DNA of 64,000 nt from Flavobacteriales bacterium (GTDB lineage Bacteria > Bacteroidota > Bacteroidia > Flavobacteriales_F > PHOS-HE28): contig JADJOI010000003.1 of the NCBI GenBank assembly GCA_016713875.1, positions 434,001 through 498,000 of the forward strand. The letters run 5' to 3'. The translations under genes were made by a program, and so were the position numbers. Shown piece by piece: positions 43,419 to 51,225 of the stretch. Position 1 is the first letter of the stretch; the number at the start of each line of letters is the position of its first letter. The notes beneath the pieces are model-generated. The model was not told the origin of the DNA, did not search any database, and saw nothing but the letters and a program-made list of their open reading frames with translations.

Positions 43419-44146
43419 CCGGGCGCTCCGGAGCGGATCACGTGATACCGCAGCATCACCGCCGTTCGCTGGGTGCGCTCGCCGGAGGTCCGGGCGTCCC
43501 GCATGGGTGCCGGTGCGCTCCATTCGAGGTCCTTGTCCGTGGGTGATGGCGCCAGGCCGTCGAGGTCGAACGCCAGCCAGGTGTGGTCCTCGATGCCCAG
43601 GCTGAGGATGCGACGGGCCGATCTCGAGTTCAGGTCGGCCACGGCGGTCACCAGCAGATGGCCCTCCGCCTCGCGGAAGCGGTCGCGGTCGATGCGCGCG
43701 TAGTGGTTGTCCTTGTCGCCAGCGTACAGGCTCATGCGGACCTGGTCGGGTTCGCGGGTGCGCGGGCCCACCAGGGCGAGCGGCAGCCGAACCTCCACTT
43801 CCAGCGCAAGGGCTTCACCGTTCAGCAGGGGAGGACGGGGAACGGAAAGCAGGCCGAGGCCGGCGATGGCGAACAAACTGCCCTGGGCCATCACGACCGC
43901 CAGCGCTGCGGCCTTCCAGAAGCCGGACCAATCGATCGCACCGGCCAGCTTGGTGCCCAGCAGTCCGGCCAGGAAACCACCGACGAATCCTGCAGGGATG
44001 AAGAAGAACGCGATCGCGAAGCCGCGTTTGCCCTCGAAGTCGCTCACTCCCATCCGCTTCGTCACCCGATCGGACACGGGTACGGTGACCATGGCGGTGG
44101 CGATGCCGTTCAACAGAGCGACCAAGAGAGCGACCTTCCAGGACAT
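43415..44146 (-). CDS. membrane protein of unknown function
   Basis: 243 residues. Three transmembrane helices occupy the first 105 residues ('ALLVALLNGIATAMVTVPV', 'FAIAFFFIPAGFVGGFLAGLLG', 'AALAVVMAQGSLFAIAGLGLL'). A C-terminal domain of about 135 residues with a beta pattern is probably periplasmic ('LALEVEVRLPLALVG', 'DKDNHYARIDRDRFREAEG'). No known motif. It follows two very small genes on the same strand with a 15-nt gap and ends within a CTAG shared with the lipase gene stop. Confidence 0.75.
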   Translation of the reverse strand: MSWKVALLVALLNGIATAMVTVPVSDRVTKRMGVSDFEGKRGFAIAFFFIPAGFVGGFLAGLLGTKLAGAIDWSGFWKAAALAVVMAQGSLFAIAGLGLLSVPRPPLLNGEALALEVEVRLPLALVGPRTREPDQVRMSLYAGDKDNHYARIDRDRFREAEGHLLVTAVADLNSRSARRILSLGIEDHTWLAFDLDGLAPSPTDKDLEWSAPAPMRDARTSGERTQRTAVMLRYHVIRSGAPG

Positions 44147-44161
44147 GGGGCGTGGTGTTCG

Positions 44162-44314
44162 TCAGGGATGTTCCATCATCTCGAACGTGCCGAGGCGGTT
44201 GCGGGTAAAGGTGGTGAAGCGGTCCATCATAAGCTCCTTCTCCGCATCGGTCAACGGCCCTTTCCTCCGCCGGTCCTTGTCATACCAGGATGGCGGTGAC
44301 GCCCTCGATGGCAT
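44162..44314 (-). CDS. small acidic/basic protein, 50 residues
   Basis: A short frame too small for usual size cut-offs: start ATG 44314, stop TGA 44164-44162, 50 residues. The reading 'WYDKDRRRKGPLTDAEKELMMDRF', given here as two blocks (WYDKDRRRKGPL, TDAEKELMMDRF), has the composition of a folded helical peptide and avoids rare residues. It overlaps the 3' end of the 95-residue gene by 35 nt and precedes the 243-residue membrane protein gene by 15 nt, so it would fill an otherwise empty slot in the operon. The family is not recognised, and the start could be an internal one. Confidence 0.5.
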   Translation of the reverse strand: MPSRASPPSWYDKDRRRKGPLTDAEKELMMDRFTTFTRNRLGTFEMMEHP

Positions 44315-44567
44315 CCTTCAGCTTCTCACAGGCGCGGATGGTGTCCGCGACCCGCTCCGGTCGTGGCGTCAGGGTGTTCTCGCGCAGGTTGTCCACACCG
44401 GTCACCAAGGCGGTGCAACGGCTGTCGCCGGCGATGCCACGTTCCATGTGGGATTCGATGTCGGCCAGAAGGCCATCGTCCAGCCGCCCGTGGCGCAGCT
44501 CGGTCTCCAGCATGTGGGTGGTCCGTCGAAGGCTGCGCAGCGCACGGGCCAGTTCCAGATCGGTCAT
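44280..44567 (-). CDS. small helical protein of unknown function
   Basis: 95 residues from ATG 44567 (MTDLELARALRSLRRTTHML). All-helical, charged, without cysteines or membrane segments. The longer open frame to 44756 overlaps the CotH gene head-on and is not favoured. A -7-like box GATCTTTG (44574-44581) sits 6 nt upstream. It is the first gene of a three-gene minus-strand run with the 50-residue frame and the membrane protein. I do not recognise the family. Confidence 0.65.
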   Translation of the reverse strand: MTDLELARALRSLRRTTHMLETELRHGRLDDGLLADIESHMERGIAGDSRCTALVTGVDNLRENTLTPRPERVADTIRACEKLKDAIEGVTAILV

Positions 44568-44573
44568 GGGGTG

Positions 44574-44581
44574 CAAAGATC
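44574..44581 (-). promoter_or_regulatory. -7-like box GATCTTTG before the 95-residue gene
   Basis: 7 of 8 to TANNTTTG (first base G), ending 6 nt before ATG 44567; consistent with a leaderless mRNA. Confidence 0.35.
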
Positions 44582-44715
44582 GGGGCGCCGAGACAACGCC
44601 GCAGGCTGGTATTCGCGCTTTGCTCCCGCACCTGTCGGGAACGGATCCTGTCCAGGGTGAGGCCCTGAGCGGACGTTCTGCTCTGAAGTGCCATCTTGCA
44701 GGCCCGTCGCTGCGC

Positions 44716-47034
44716 ATGCTCAAGAACGTCCTCCTTCTCCAAAGCGCAGTGCTCATCTTGAGCAGCGGCCTGCACGCCCAGTGCTGCGATCACATCCTGC
44801 AGATGACCGACAGCTATGGTGATGGCTGGAACGGTGGTTCGTTGGAGGTGCTGGTCAACGGAACGTCCATCGGCACGTTCGCAGCTACTGGAGCCGGGAG
44901 CACCGAGACGTTCACCGTGTGCACGGGGGATGACGTGGAGCTCATCTACACCCCGCAGGACTGGGAAAGCGAGAACAGCTACGTGCTGTTCGACCAGTGG
45001 GGTAATGTGGTCTTCGCCGATGGCCCGACCCCTGCTACGGGATCAGTGTTCATCGGCCTGGGCGATTGCACGATGGTGCCGCCACCGGGCAGCACGCCCT
45101 GTTCCGCCTGGCCGATCGACACCACAGCGTGCGTGATCGCTGATAACACAACGGCCCTTGGCACCGGCATCGACCCGGGCTGCGCGAACTACAACGGGGG
45201 CGATATCTGGTATACGATGCCCGTACCTCCTTCCGGTAACCTGGTGGTGAGCACGGCCAGCGCCGGTGACCTGAACGACACGGGTATCGCGCTTTGGGTC
45301 GGGCCGGATTGCTTCAACCGGGCGCTCGTGACCTGCGACGATGACAACGGACCGGACTATTTCTCGATGATCCTCGCCAGTGAACTCCTGGTCGGTGACA
45401 CGCTCTGGATCCAGGCGTACGGCTACGGTGGCGGCACCGGAGCGTTCGAACTCTGCGTCGCTGACCCTGGCACCGTGGTGCTGGACAGTTCCGAGATCCC
45501 CATCGTGCTGATCAACACCCTGGGGCAGGAGATCGTGGATGAGCCCAAGATCGATGCGCTCATGGAGATCAAGTACAACGGTCCTGGCACGATCACCTAC
45601 CTCACCGACCCCTCGAACGTGTACAACGGCCACATCGGCATCGAGATCCGCGGAGGTTCGTCGCAGGGTTACCCGCAACAGCCCTTTGGATTTGAGACAC
45701 GCGACCCGCTCGGCGCGAACCTTGACGTTCCGTTGCTCAGCATGCCGGCCGAGAACGACTGGGTGCTGTTATCGAACTACAATGACCGGTCCCTGATCCG
45801 GAACCAGCTCGCGTTCCGGATCTCTGCGGGCATGGGTCAATATGCGCCTCGCACGCATCTGTGCGAGGTGCTGATCGACAGCGTGTACAGGGGCATCTAT
45901 CTGTTCGGCGAGAAGATCAAGCGTGACAGCGGGCGTGTGGACATCGCCAAGCTTACCGGCACGGAGAACTCCGGCGACGACCTTACCGGTGGATACATCC
46001 TGGAGCAGAACTACTGGGATGCGGACAACAGCTTCGAGTCGGATCACTCCCCCATCGATCACCCGGGCTTCGATGTGCACTTCCTCTACGCGTACCCCGA
46101 GCCGGATACCATCACCGTCCAGCAGAAGGCCTACATCGCCGCTTTCGTCGACAGCCTGGAGACCGCGCTATACAGCAGCATGTTCAACGATCCCGCCACC
46201 GGCTACCGGAAGTACCTGGACGTGAAGTCCTTCATCGACTACTTCCTGGTGAACGAAGTGGCGCGCAGCAACGATGGCTTCAAGAAAAGCGTGTTCTGGC
46301 ACAAGGACAAGGACAGCAAGGGTGGCAAGCTGAAGGCTGGACCCATCTGGGATTTCGATTGGGCCTGGAAGAACATTGCGAGCTGCTCCATTTTCGGAGC
46401 GACCGATGGTTCGGGCTGGGCGCATCTCATCAACGACTGCTTCACGGATAACTACTCCTGCGGTTGGTACGTGCGCTTGCTGCAGGACAGCACCTTCAAC
46501 AACGAGCTTCGCTGCGCCTATGAGGAGTACCGCACCACCGTGCTGGACACCACGTTCATCTTCCACACCATCGACAGCATCGGCGACCGCGTGCAGAACG
46601 CACAGGCGCGGCACTTCCAGAAGTGGCCCATCCTCGGCATGAGCGGGCCTGCTCCTGACGTTGGACCGGTGGCGACCACCTATGCCGCCGAGCTCGATTC
46701 CTTGAAGGCCTGGATCGCCCTCCGTCTGGCCTGGCTCGATGCCAACATCCCCGGGGTGTGCAGGGGCCTGGGAGGGAATGGACCCGAGCGGAACGACCTT
46801 CTGTCGTGCTATCCGAACCCGAGCACCGGAACGTTCCACTTCCAAGGCGCTGTTGACGGCGACGGTCCTTTCCTACTTCGCATCCTTGATGTGGCCTGGC
46901 GGGAAGTGGACCGCGTGAGCCTATTGCCAGGACAGGTCTCCCTGGACCGCACGATCACGCGAAGCGGTACATACTTCTTCACTGTGACTGCGGGAGGCCA
47001 CCTGTTGCAGAAGGGGAAGCTGGTGGTGTTCTAG
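44716..47034 (+). CDS. T9SS-secreted CotH kinase family protein
   Basis: 772 residues from ATG 44716 (signal MLKNVLLLQSAVLILSSGLHAQ). An N-terminal Bacteroidota 'YGDGWNGG' domain (about 25-115) precedes a beta-sandwich domain (120-255). The CotH domain (about 260-620) has 'LGQEIVDEPKIDALMEI', 'GIEIRGGSSQGYPQQPFGFE', 'WVLLSNYNDRSLIRNQLAF', 'GIYLFGEKIKRD', and the catalytic/metal-binding 'AGPIWDFDWAWKN'. CotH homologues are atypical secreted protein kinases. The C-terminus is a type A sorting domain ('LLSCYPNPSTGTFHFQG'). So this would be a kinase exported to the surface; its substrate is unknown. Confidence 0.9.
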   Translation: MLKNVLLLQSAVLILSSGLHAQCCDHILQMTDSYGDGWNGGSLEVLVNGTSIGTFAATGAGSTETFTVCTGDDVELIYTPQDWESENSYVLFDQWGNVVFADGPTPATGSVFIGLGDCTMVPPPGSTPCSAWPIDTTACVIADNTTALGTGIDPGCANYNGGDIWYTMPVPPSGNLVVSTASAGDLNDTGIALWVGPDCFNRALVTCDDDNGPDYFSMILASELLVGDTLWIQAYGYGGGTGAFELCVADPGTVVLDSSEIPIVLINTLGQEIVDEPKIDALMEIKYNGPGTITYLTDPSNVYNGHIGIEIRGGSSQGYPQQPFGFETRDPLGANLDVPLLSMPAENDWVLLSNYNDRSLIRNQLAFRISAGMGQYAPRTHLCEVLIDSVYRGIYLFGEKIKRDSGRVDIAKLTGTENSGDDLTGGYILEQNYWDADNSFESDHSPIDHPGFDVHFLYAYPEPDTITVQQKAYIAAFVDSLETALYSSMFNDPATGYRKYLDVKSFIDYFLVNEVARSNDGFKKSVFWHKDKDSKGGKLKAGPIWDFDWAWKNIASCSIFGATDGSGWAHLINDCFTDNYSCGWYVRLLQDSTFNNELRCAYEEYRTTVLDTTFIFHTIDSIGDRVQNAQARHFQKWPILGMSGPAPDVGPVATTYAAELDSLKAWIALRLAWLDANIPGVCRGLGGNGPERNDLLSCYPNPSTGTFHFQGAVDGDGPFLLRILDVAWREVDRVSLLPGQVSLDRTITRSGTYFFTVTAGGHLLQKGKLVVF

Positions 47035-47141
47035 GCATCTCGCTCGAATACGGGGCTCTTTCGCTCGGCTCTCTCGCTGGCATGGATCGGCTAGAGTTGG
47101 GATCGTACACGCTACCTGGATCGATGTTCGAACTTCGTCGA

Positions 47142-47858
47142 ATGCAGGGTGTACAGCGCATCATGGGTCAACATCTTCTGGTGGTCACGGTCATCCTGTC
47201 GCTGGCTGTCTGCCGCACAGAGGGCTCTTCCGCCCAACAACAGGATGAGAGTAGCTGCGCGGTCCCGGACGCGTTCGTTCAACACGTGGGCCTCGTGCTC
47301 TCCGATACCACTGGCCGCTTCTTCAACGACTACCCCGCTCCCACTCCGCTTACCTGCGAACTGCTCGGCATGCTTCAAGATGAATTGAAGGACGACAGCG
47401 TGCGCTACCACTTCGAGCATTTGCATCAACGCTTCGATGATCCGCGTGCGAACGCAGCGTTCACCTACATCAGGCGGCATAACAACTTCCACCTCGCCAT
47501 GGCGCTCACCACGCATTGGAACCCCGATACGCGCATCGAAGCGGTGAATGCAGTGGACAACTACCGCCGCATACGGCCGATGGTGTGCGCGACAAAGGAG
47601 CACTATGGCCGCTTGGAGGAACAGGATCGCGCGGCCGTGCGTTACTTCATCAAGGTGATGGAGACCACTCCGCTATGGATCAGCGGCAGCGAGAACGCCA
47701 CCATCCACAGCGTGTACATGAGCGAAGTGGTGCATGCCTTGGATCGGTTCACCGGACAAGAGCACAGTACAACGGGTGATATGCGCAGGACATTCGACAT
47801 GCCCGAGGCCCGACTTCAACAGGCCTTGACCGATTGGCGCAACTGGTTGGAGCAATGA
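47142..47858 (+). CDS. exported protein of unknown function
   Basis: 238 residues from ATG 47142; ATG 47124 and ATG 47163 are alternatives. The chosen start gives a basic n-region and a hydrophobic core ('LLVVTVILSLAV'), with cleavage near SSAQ. The mature part is helical with 'RANAAFTYIRRHNNFHLAMALTTHWN' and a hydrophilic, acidic tail. A loose -7 box TAGAGTTG is at 47092-47099. Its stop overlaps the next start (ATGA). Neither protein resembles a family I know; the tight coupling suggests they act together, possibly as an exported protein pair. Confidence 0.65.
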   Translation: MQGVQRIMGQHLLVVTVILSLAVCRTEGSSAQQQDESSCAVPDAFVQHVGLVLSDTTGRFFNDYPAPTPLTCELLGMLQDELKDDSVRYHFEHLHQRFDDPRANAAFTYIRRHNNFHLAMALTTHWNPDTRIEAVNAVDNYRRIRPMVCATKEHYGRLEEQDRAAVRYFIKVMETTPLWISGSENATIHSVYMSEVVHALDRFTGQEHSTTGDMRRTFDMPEARLQQALTDWRNWLEQ

Positions 47859-48370
47859 GGGCCGCGCTGTGCTGCTTGCTGCTGCTACCGATCGCGCTTT
47901 GCGCGCAGGATGCGCAACGCTTCCAACGGGCGTTGCGCACCGGCAATGTGCATGCGCTGGACCGTTGGATGAAGCAGGAAGTACACCGCATGCTCAAGGG
48001 CCAGGTCCACGGGGCGCCGCAAGCGGTATACATGGGTCACGACAACAGTTACGATACGCTGGTGGCATTCCTGCGCCGCCAGCCCGGCGTGCAGGATGCG
48101 GCTTGGGATAAGTACCTGGCCAAAGCTGCCATCTGGCCGGGCCACAGTACCATCGGTATGCGCTGGCAGAAGGATGATCGGATCCACGAGCGTTGCTGGA
48201 GCGTACAGGAAGGCGTCCCCCGCACCATCAACATTTTCGGCTGGCGCCCGCGGGTGCGCGAGGACAGGCAGAATTTGAGATACGAGAACGCAAGAGATTG
48301 CCCCGGTTTCGTTGAGCAGCAGAGGAAATATCCCGAACATGGAAGGCACCAAGCGCCTGCGTATCCCTGA
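47855..48370 (+). CDS. exported protein of unknown function, coupled to upstream gene
   Basis: 171 residues starting at the ATGA overlap with the preceding gene (MRAALCCLLLLPIALCAQ signal). The mature part is rich in Arg, Gln and aromatic residues ('YDTLVAFLRRQPGVQDAAWDKYLAKAAIWPG', shown in parts) and ends in a basic, Pro-rich tail. No motif is recognised. Its 3' end lies 24 nt from the convergent ClbS-like gene. The upstream frame start at 47834 would overlap more and lack a signal. Confidence 0.65.
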   Translation: MRAALCCLLLLPIALCAQDAQRFQRALRTGNVHALDRWMKQEVHRMLKGQVHGAPQAVYMGHDNSYDTLVAFLRRQPGVQDAAWDKYLAKAAIWPGHSTIGMRWQKDDRIHERCWSVQEGVPRTINIFGWRPRVREDRQNLRYENARDCPGFVEQQRKYPEHGRHQAPAYP

Positions 48371-48393
48371 TCATGGACGATCTCCGACCCGCA

Positions 48394-48891
48394 CTACTTC
48401 ATGCCCTTCTTGATCAGCTTCAGCGCCCAGTCGTAGTGACTTGATGTCGCTCCGACCAAATAGGCGCCCAGCGAAGTGCTGCCCGTCCACGGATAACGCT
48501 TCTTCGTGAAGAGTTCGGCGTCGCTATGCCGTTCGATCAGGGCTACCACATCGGCGTGCGAGCGCTCGAACAGTGCGCGCACCTTCTTCAACGGGATATC
48601 ACTGTACTTGCGGTGGATCCATCGGTTCAGCTCCGGTGTTGCAGCCCAGGTGTAGCCCTTTGCCGGCATGTCCGGCTTGCCACCCTTCATGCCCACCGCA
48701 TACCAGCCGAGCATGAACGTGTGCCAGTGGTGCAGGTGGCCCAGCACATCGCGGATGTTCCGGTTCATGGTGCCGGGTCTGAACGCGCGGTCGCGGTCGG
48801 CCGGGGAGAGGCCGACGATGAATGCGTTCAACGCTTCATATCTGGAGCGGCCTTGCGCGAGCAGGTCCTTCTTGTTCGTCGGGCGGGGCAT
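48394..48891 (-). CDS. ClbS/DfsB family four-helix bundle protein
   Basis: 165 residues from ATG 48891 (MPRPTNKKDLLAQGRSRYEAL); ATG 48906 would add five residues. The N-terminus and 'MNRNIRDVLGHLHHWHTFMLGWYAVG' fit the DUF1706 family within the DinB-like fold. The name-giving ClbS protects bacteria from the genotoxin colibactin; most homologues have no known substrate. The position of 'HLHHWH' suits the metal or ligand site. It is convergent with the exported pair upstream and 131 nt from the acyltransferase gene end; that gap shows nothing recognisable. Confidence 0.85.
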   Translation of the reverse strand: MPRPTNKKDLLAQGRSRYEALNAFIVGLSPADRDRAFRPGTMNRNIRDVLGHLHHWHTFMLGWYAVGMKGGKPDMPAKGYTWAATPELNRWIHRKYSDIPLKKVRALFERSHADVVALIERHSDAELFTKKRYPWTGSTSLGAYLVGATSSHYDWALKLIKKGMK

Positions 48892-49022
48892 TCTTGTGGA
48901 TCCCATCGAAAGATGAGGTGAGGCCTGAAGATGTGCATTGATGAATGTCAACTTGCCATGGATGCTGGTCCGGTGCGATCGAAAGGACCGGCGTAGCGGC
49001 ACTCTGACCGGGTACCCGAGAC

Positions 49023-50195
49023 TCACAGGTAGCTCAGCCACCATTTCTCCCGGTGCGCGGCGCGGTAGGTCCCGAACCATCGGCAGGGCAGGTACAACAC
49101 GAGCACCACGCCGATCCAGACGAGGTACACCACCCACAATGGAAAACCGTTGTCGGCATAGGCCGCCGGGTCGACCGTGGCCGTGAGCACCGTCTCCCGG
49201 ATCGGTTGCCCTTGCAGCACCAGGGCCACTGTGGCCAGTGCATGGATCAGGTAGATGTGCAGCATGTAGTAGAAGAAGGGCACGCGGCCGAAGGCGATGA
49301 AGGGTGCGCTCCAGCGAAGCCGTCGGCCATCCGCCCAGGCCAGGAAGAGCAGGGCCGGACCCAGGGTCATGCACAGGTAGAGGAGGGAGGGCGGATACTT
49401 CTGCGTGTTGAGGATGGACAGCAGGTCGAAGAGCGGTGTGGGCTGTTCCGTCCACGGTTGCGGATCGCCATAGAGGTTCCACCCGCGCAGCACCACGAAG
49501 AGCGCGAGCGCCGCAACGCCGAGGCGGGCCAGGGTGCGGGTGCGGAGCGCCGGTGCCACTTCGGGGGTGAACAGGCGGCCCAACGCGTAGCCCAGCGCCA
49601 TGGTGCCGATCCACGGTAGCACGGGATAGGCGAACACGATGATGCGTCCTGTGGCCGGTTCCAGCGAACCACGCCGGTGTAGCGCATCGAACAGGGTGCC
49701 CGCGATGCCGCCCTCCCGGATGTGGACGTGGTCCAGCAGGTTGTGGCCGAACACGATCACGAGCCCGATGCCCAGGACCCAGCGCCACGGAAGTCGCACA
49801 AGCACGGCCAGCGCGATCATGCTGACGCCGATGGCCCAGAACACGGCGAGCATGGTGAAGGTGAACCGCGGATCGAACTGCCAGCCGAAGGCCACGATGA
49901 CCACTTCCGCCACGATCATCCATGCGCCACGCGTCCAGAGGAAGCGGCTCAGTTGCGCGGGTGTGCGGGTGCGGCCGTAGAGGAACGCGCTGGTCCCTGC
50001 CAGGAACACGAACACCGGCGCACAGAAATGGGTGATCCACCGGGTGAGGAAGAGCGCGGGCGTGGTGGTGCTGAGGTCGGTGGGGTCGGGCCCGAACAGG
50101 AGCCCGTGGTGGAAGAAGTCACGCACGTGGTCAAGGGCCATGACCACCATGACCAGCCCGCGCAGCAGGTCGAGCGAAGTGATACGCTGGTTCAA
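49023..50195 (-). CDS. DUF1624-type integral membrane acyltransferase-like protein
   Basis: 390 residues with about ten transmembrane helices. The start 'NQRITSLDLLRGLVMVVMALDHVRDFF' matches the DUF1624 / heparan-alpha-glucosaminide N-acetyltransferase-like family (conserved D-x-x-R-G and ALDHxRD). The start codon is probably TTG 50195: no ATG precedes the conserved motif in frame, and a TACTTTTC box ends 4 nt before it. The next in-frame Met comes after the motif. Predicted role: acyl transfer to a sugar or lipid in the inner membrane. The open frame continues upstream to 51248 antisense to the thioredoxin-like gene and is not coding there. Confidence 0.85.
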   Translation of the reverse strand: MNQRITSLDLLRGLVMVVMALDHVRDFFHHGLLFGPDPTDLSTTTPALFLTRWITHFCAPVFVFLAGTSAFLYGRTRTPAQLSRFLWTRGAWMIVAEVVIVAFGWQFDPRFTFTMLAVFWAIGVSMIALAVLVRLPWRWVLGIGLVIVFGHNLLDHVHIREGGIAGTLFDALHRRGSLEPATGRIIVFAYPVLPWIGTMALGYALGRLFTPEVAPALRTRTLARLGVAALALFVVLRGWNLYGDPQPWTEQPTPLFDLLSILNTQKYPPSLLYLCMTLGPALLFLAWADGRRLRWSAPFIAFGRVPFFYYMLHIYLIHALATVALVLQGQPIRETVLTATVDPAAYADNGFPLWVVYLVWIGVVLVLYLPCRWFGTYRAAHREKWWLSYL

Positions 50196-50199
50196 GGCG

Positions 50200-50207
50200 G
50201 AAAAGTA
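50200..50207 (-). promoter_or_regulatory. -7-like box TACTTTTC before a TTG start
   Basis: 7 of 8 to TANNTTTG, ending 4 nt before TTG 50195. It decides the start of the acyltransferase gene and suggests a leaderless mRNA. Confidence 0.45.
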
Positions 50208-50393
50208 GGATACGCGGAACAGCGCGTTCGTCCGCGTGCCCTGAACGCAGGTTGTTGGGCCGTTCCGTTGCCGGGGACGGTGCTTGGGACCACCGGAATG
50301 GTCGTGGATCGGTCCGCCGGTCGGATCGGACACGAGGTACTTTGCCGTGGAAACCCACGTTCCACCCTCCGCGGGTGACCAGCCAAGACCTCC

Positions 50394-51170
50394 ATGAGAC
50401 CGACCCTCGTACTGACGCTGATCCTGAGCGGCCCGACCGCCCTCGCGCAACTGCCCAACGGGAGCGTGGCCCCGGACTTCACGCTGACCGACCTGAACGG
50501 CACCCCGCATACCCTTTCCAGCTATCTGGATGCGGGCAGGACGGTGTTCCTGGAGATCTTCGCCGCGCACTGCCCCACCTGTTGGGGTTATCATCAGACC
50601 CACAGGCTGAAGGACCTGTACGAACAATATGGGCCCGACGGCACGAATGAACTGATGGTGCTGGCCTTGGAGTACGATCAGTGGAACGGCATGAACGAGC
50701 TCATGGGCATCGGGGACCCTTGGGTGACGGCGGGGGATTGGCTGACGGGCACGCCATACCCCATCTTCAATGTGGAGGATCCCGACCGGGGCGTGTTCAC
50801 GGACTACAACGTCACCTTCTATCCGGCCATCTATCGCATCTGCCCGGACCGCATCGTGCAACAGGTGTTCACCTCCCAAACGGAGGCGCAGCTCCTCCAG
50901 ATGCTTCAGGACTGCCAGGCCGTCCTGAACGTTGGCGAAGAGGAGGACCTGGGCGATGTATGGTTCGACACGCGTTCTCGCGCCCTGATGCTTGCCCGCC
51001 CAGCGCAGGTCCGCCAGGTGGAGGTGATCGACCTGCATGGACGGGTCGTGCTGAATGTCAGCGGCCCCATGGGACACAGGGTCGGGCTCGGGGAGCTCTC
51101 CGCAGGTGTGTGGCTCGTTCGCATCGTGACGGCATCCGGATCGCACGTGCGGCGCTTGTACGTGGAGTAG
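50394..51170 (+). CDS. T9SS-secreted thioredoxin-fold protein
   Basis: 258 residues with a signal peptide (MRPTLVLTLILSGPTALAQ). The thioredoxin/AhpC-TSA fold (about 22-170) has 'GSVAPDFTLTDLNGTPHTLSSYL' and the redox pair in 'FAAHCPTCWGYHQ' (CxxC). The last 75 residues form a type A sorting domain ('VRQVEVIDLHGRVVLNVSGP', 'LSAGVWLVRIVTASG'). A redox protein exported by T9SS is unusual in that it would act outside the outer membrane. The 198-bp gap before it holds two outward promoters, the -7-like box here being imperfect (GGTACTTTG near 50337-50344). Confidence 0.85.
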   Translation: MRPTLVLTLILSGPTALAQLPNGSVAPDFTLTDLNGTPHTLSSYLDAGRTVFLEIFAAHCPTCWGYHQTHRLKDLYEQYGPDGTNELMVLALEYDQWNGMNELMGIGDPWVTAGDWLTGTPYPIFNVEDPDRGVFTDYNVTFYPAIYRICPDRIVQQVFTSQTEAQLLQMLQDCQAVLNVGEEEDLGDVWFDTRSRALMLARPAQVRQVEVIDLHGRVVLNVSGPMGHRVGLGELSAGVWLVRIVTASGSHVRRLYVE

Positions 51171-51210
51171 GCGGACGCGCGCTGCACTTCCCCGGGTGCC
51201 GAATGATCCG

Positions 51211-51218
51211 TACCGTTG
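51211..51218 (+). promoter_or_regulatory. -7-like box TACCGTTG before start at 51226
   Basis: 7 of 8 to TANNTTTG, ending 7 nt before ATG 51226. It favours that ATG over the in-frame GTG at 51196. Confidence 0.35.
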
Positions 51219-51225
51219 GGGTCCC

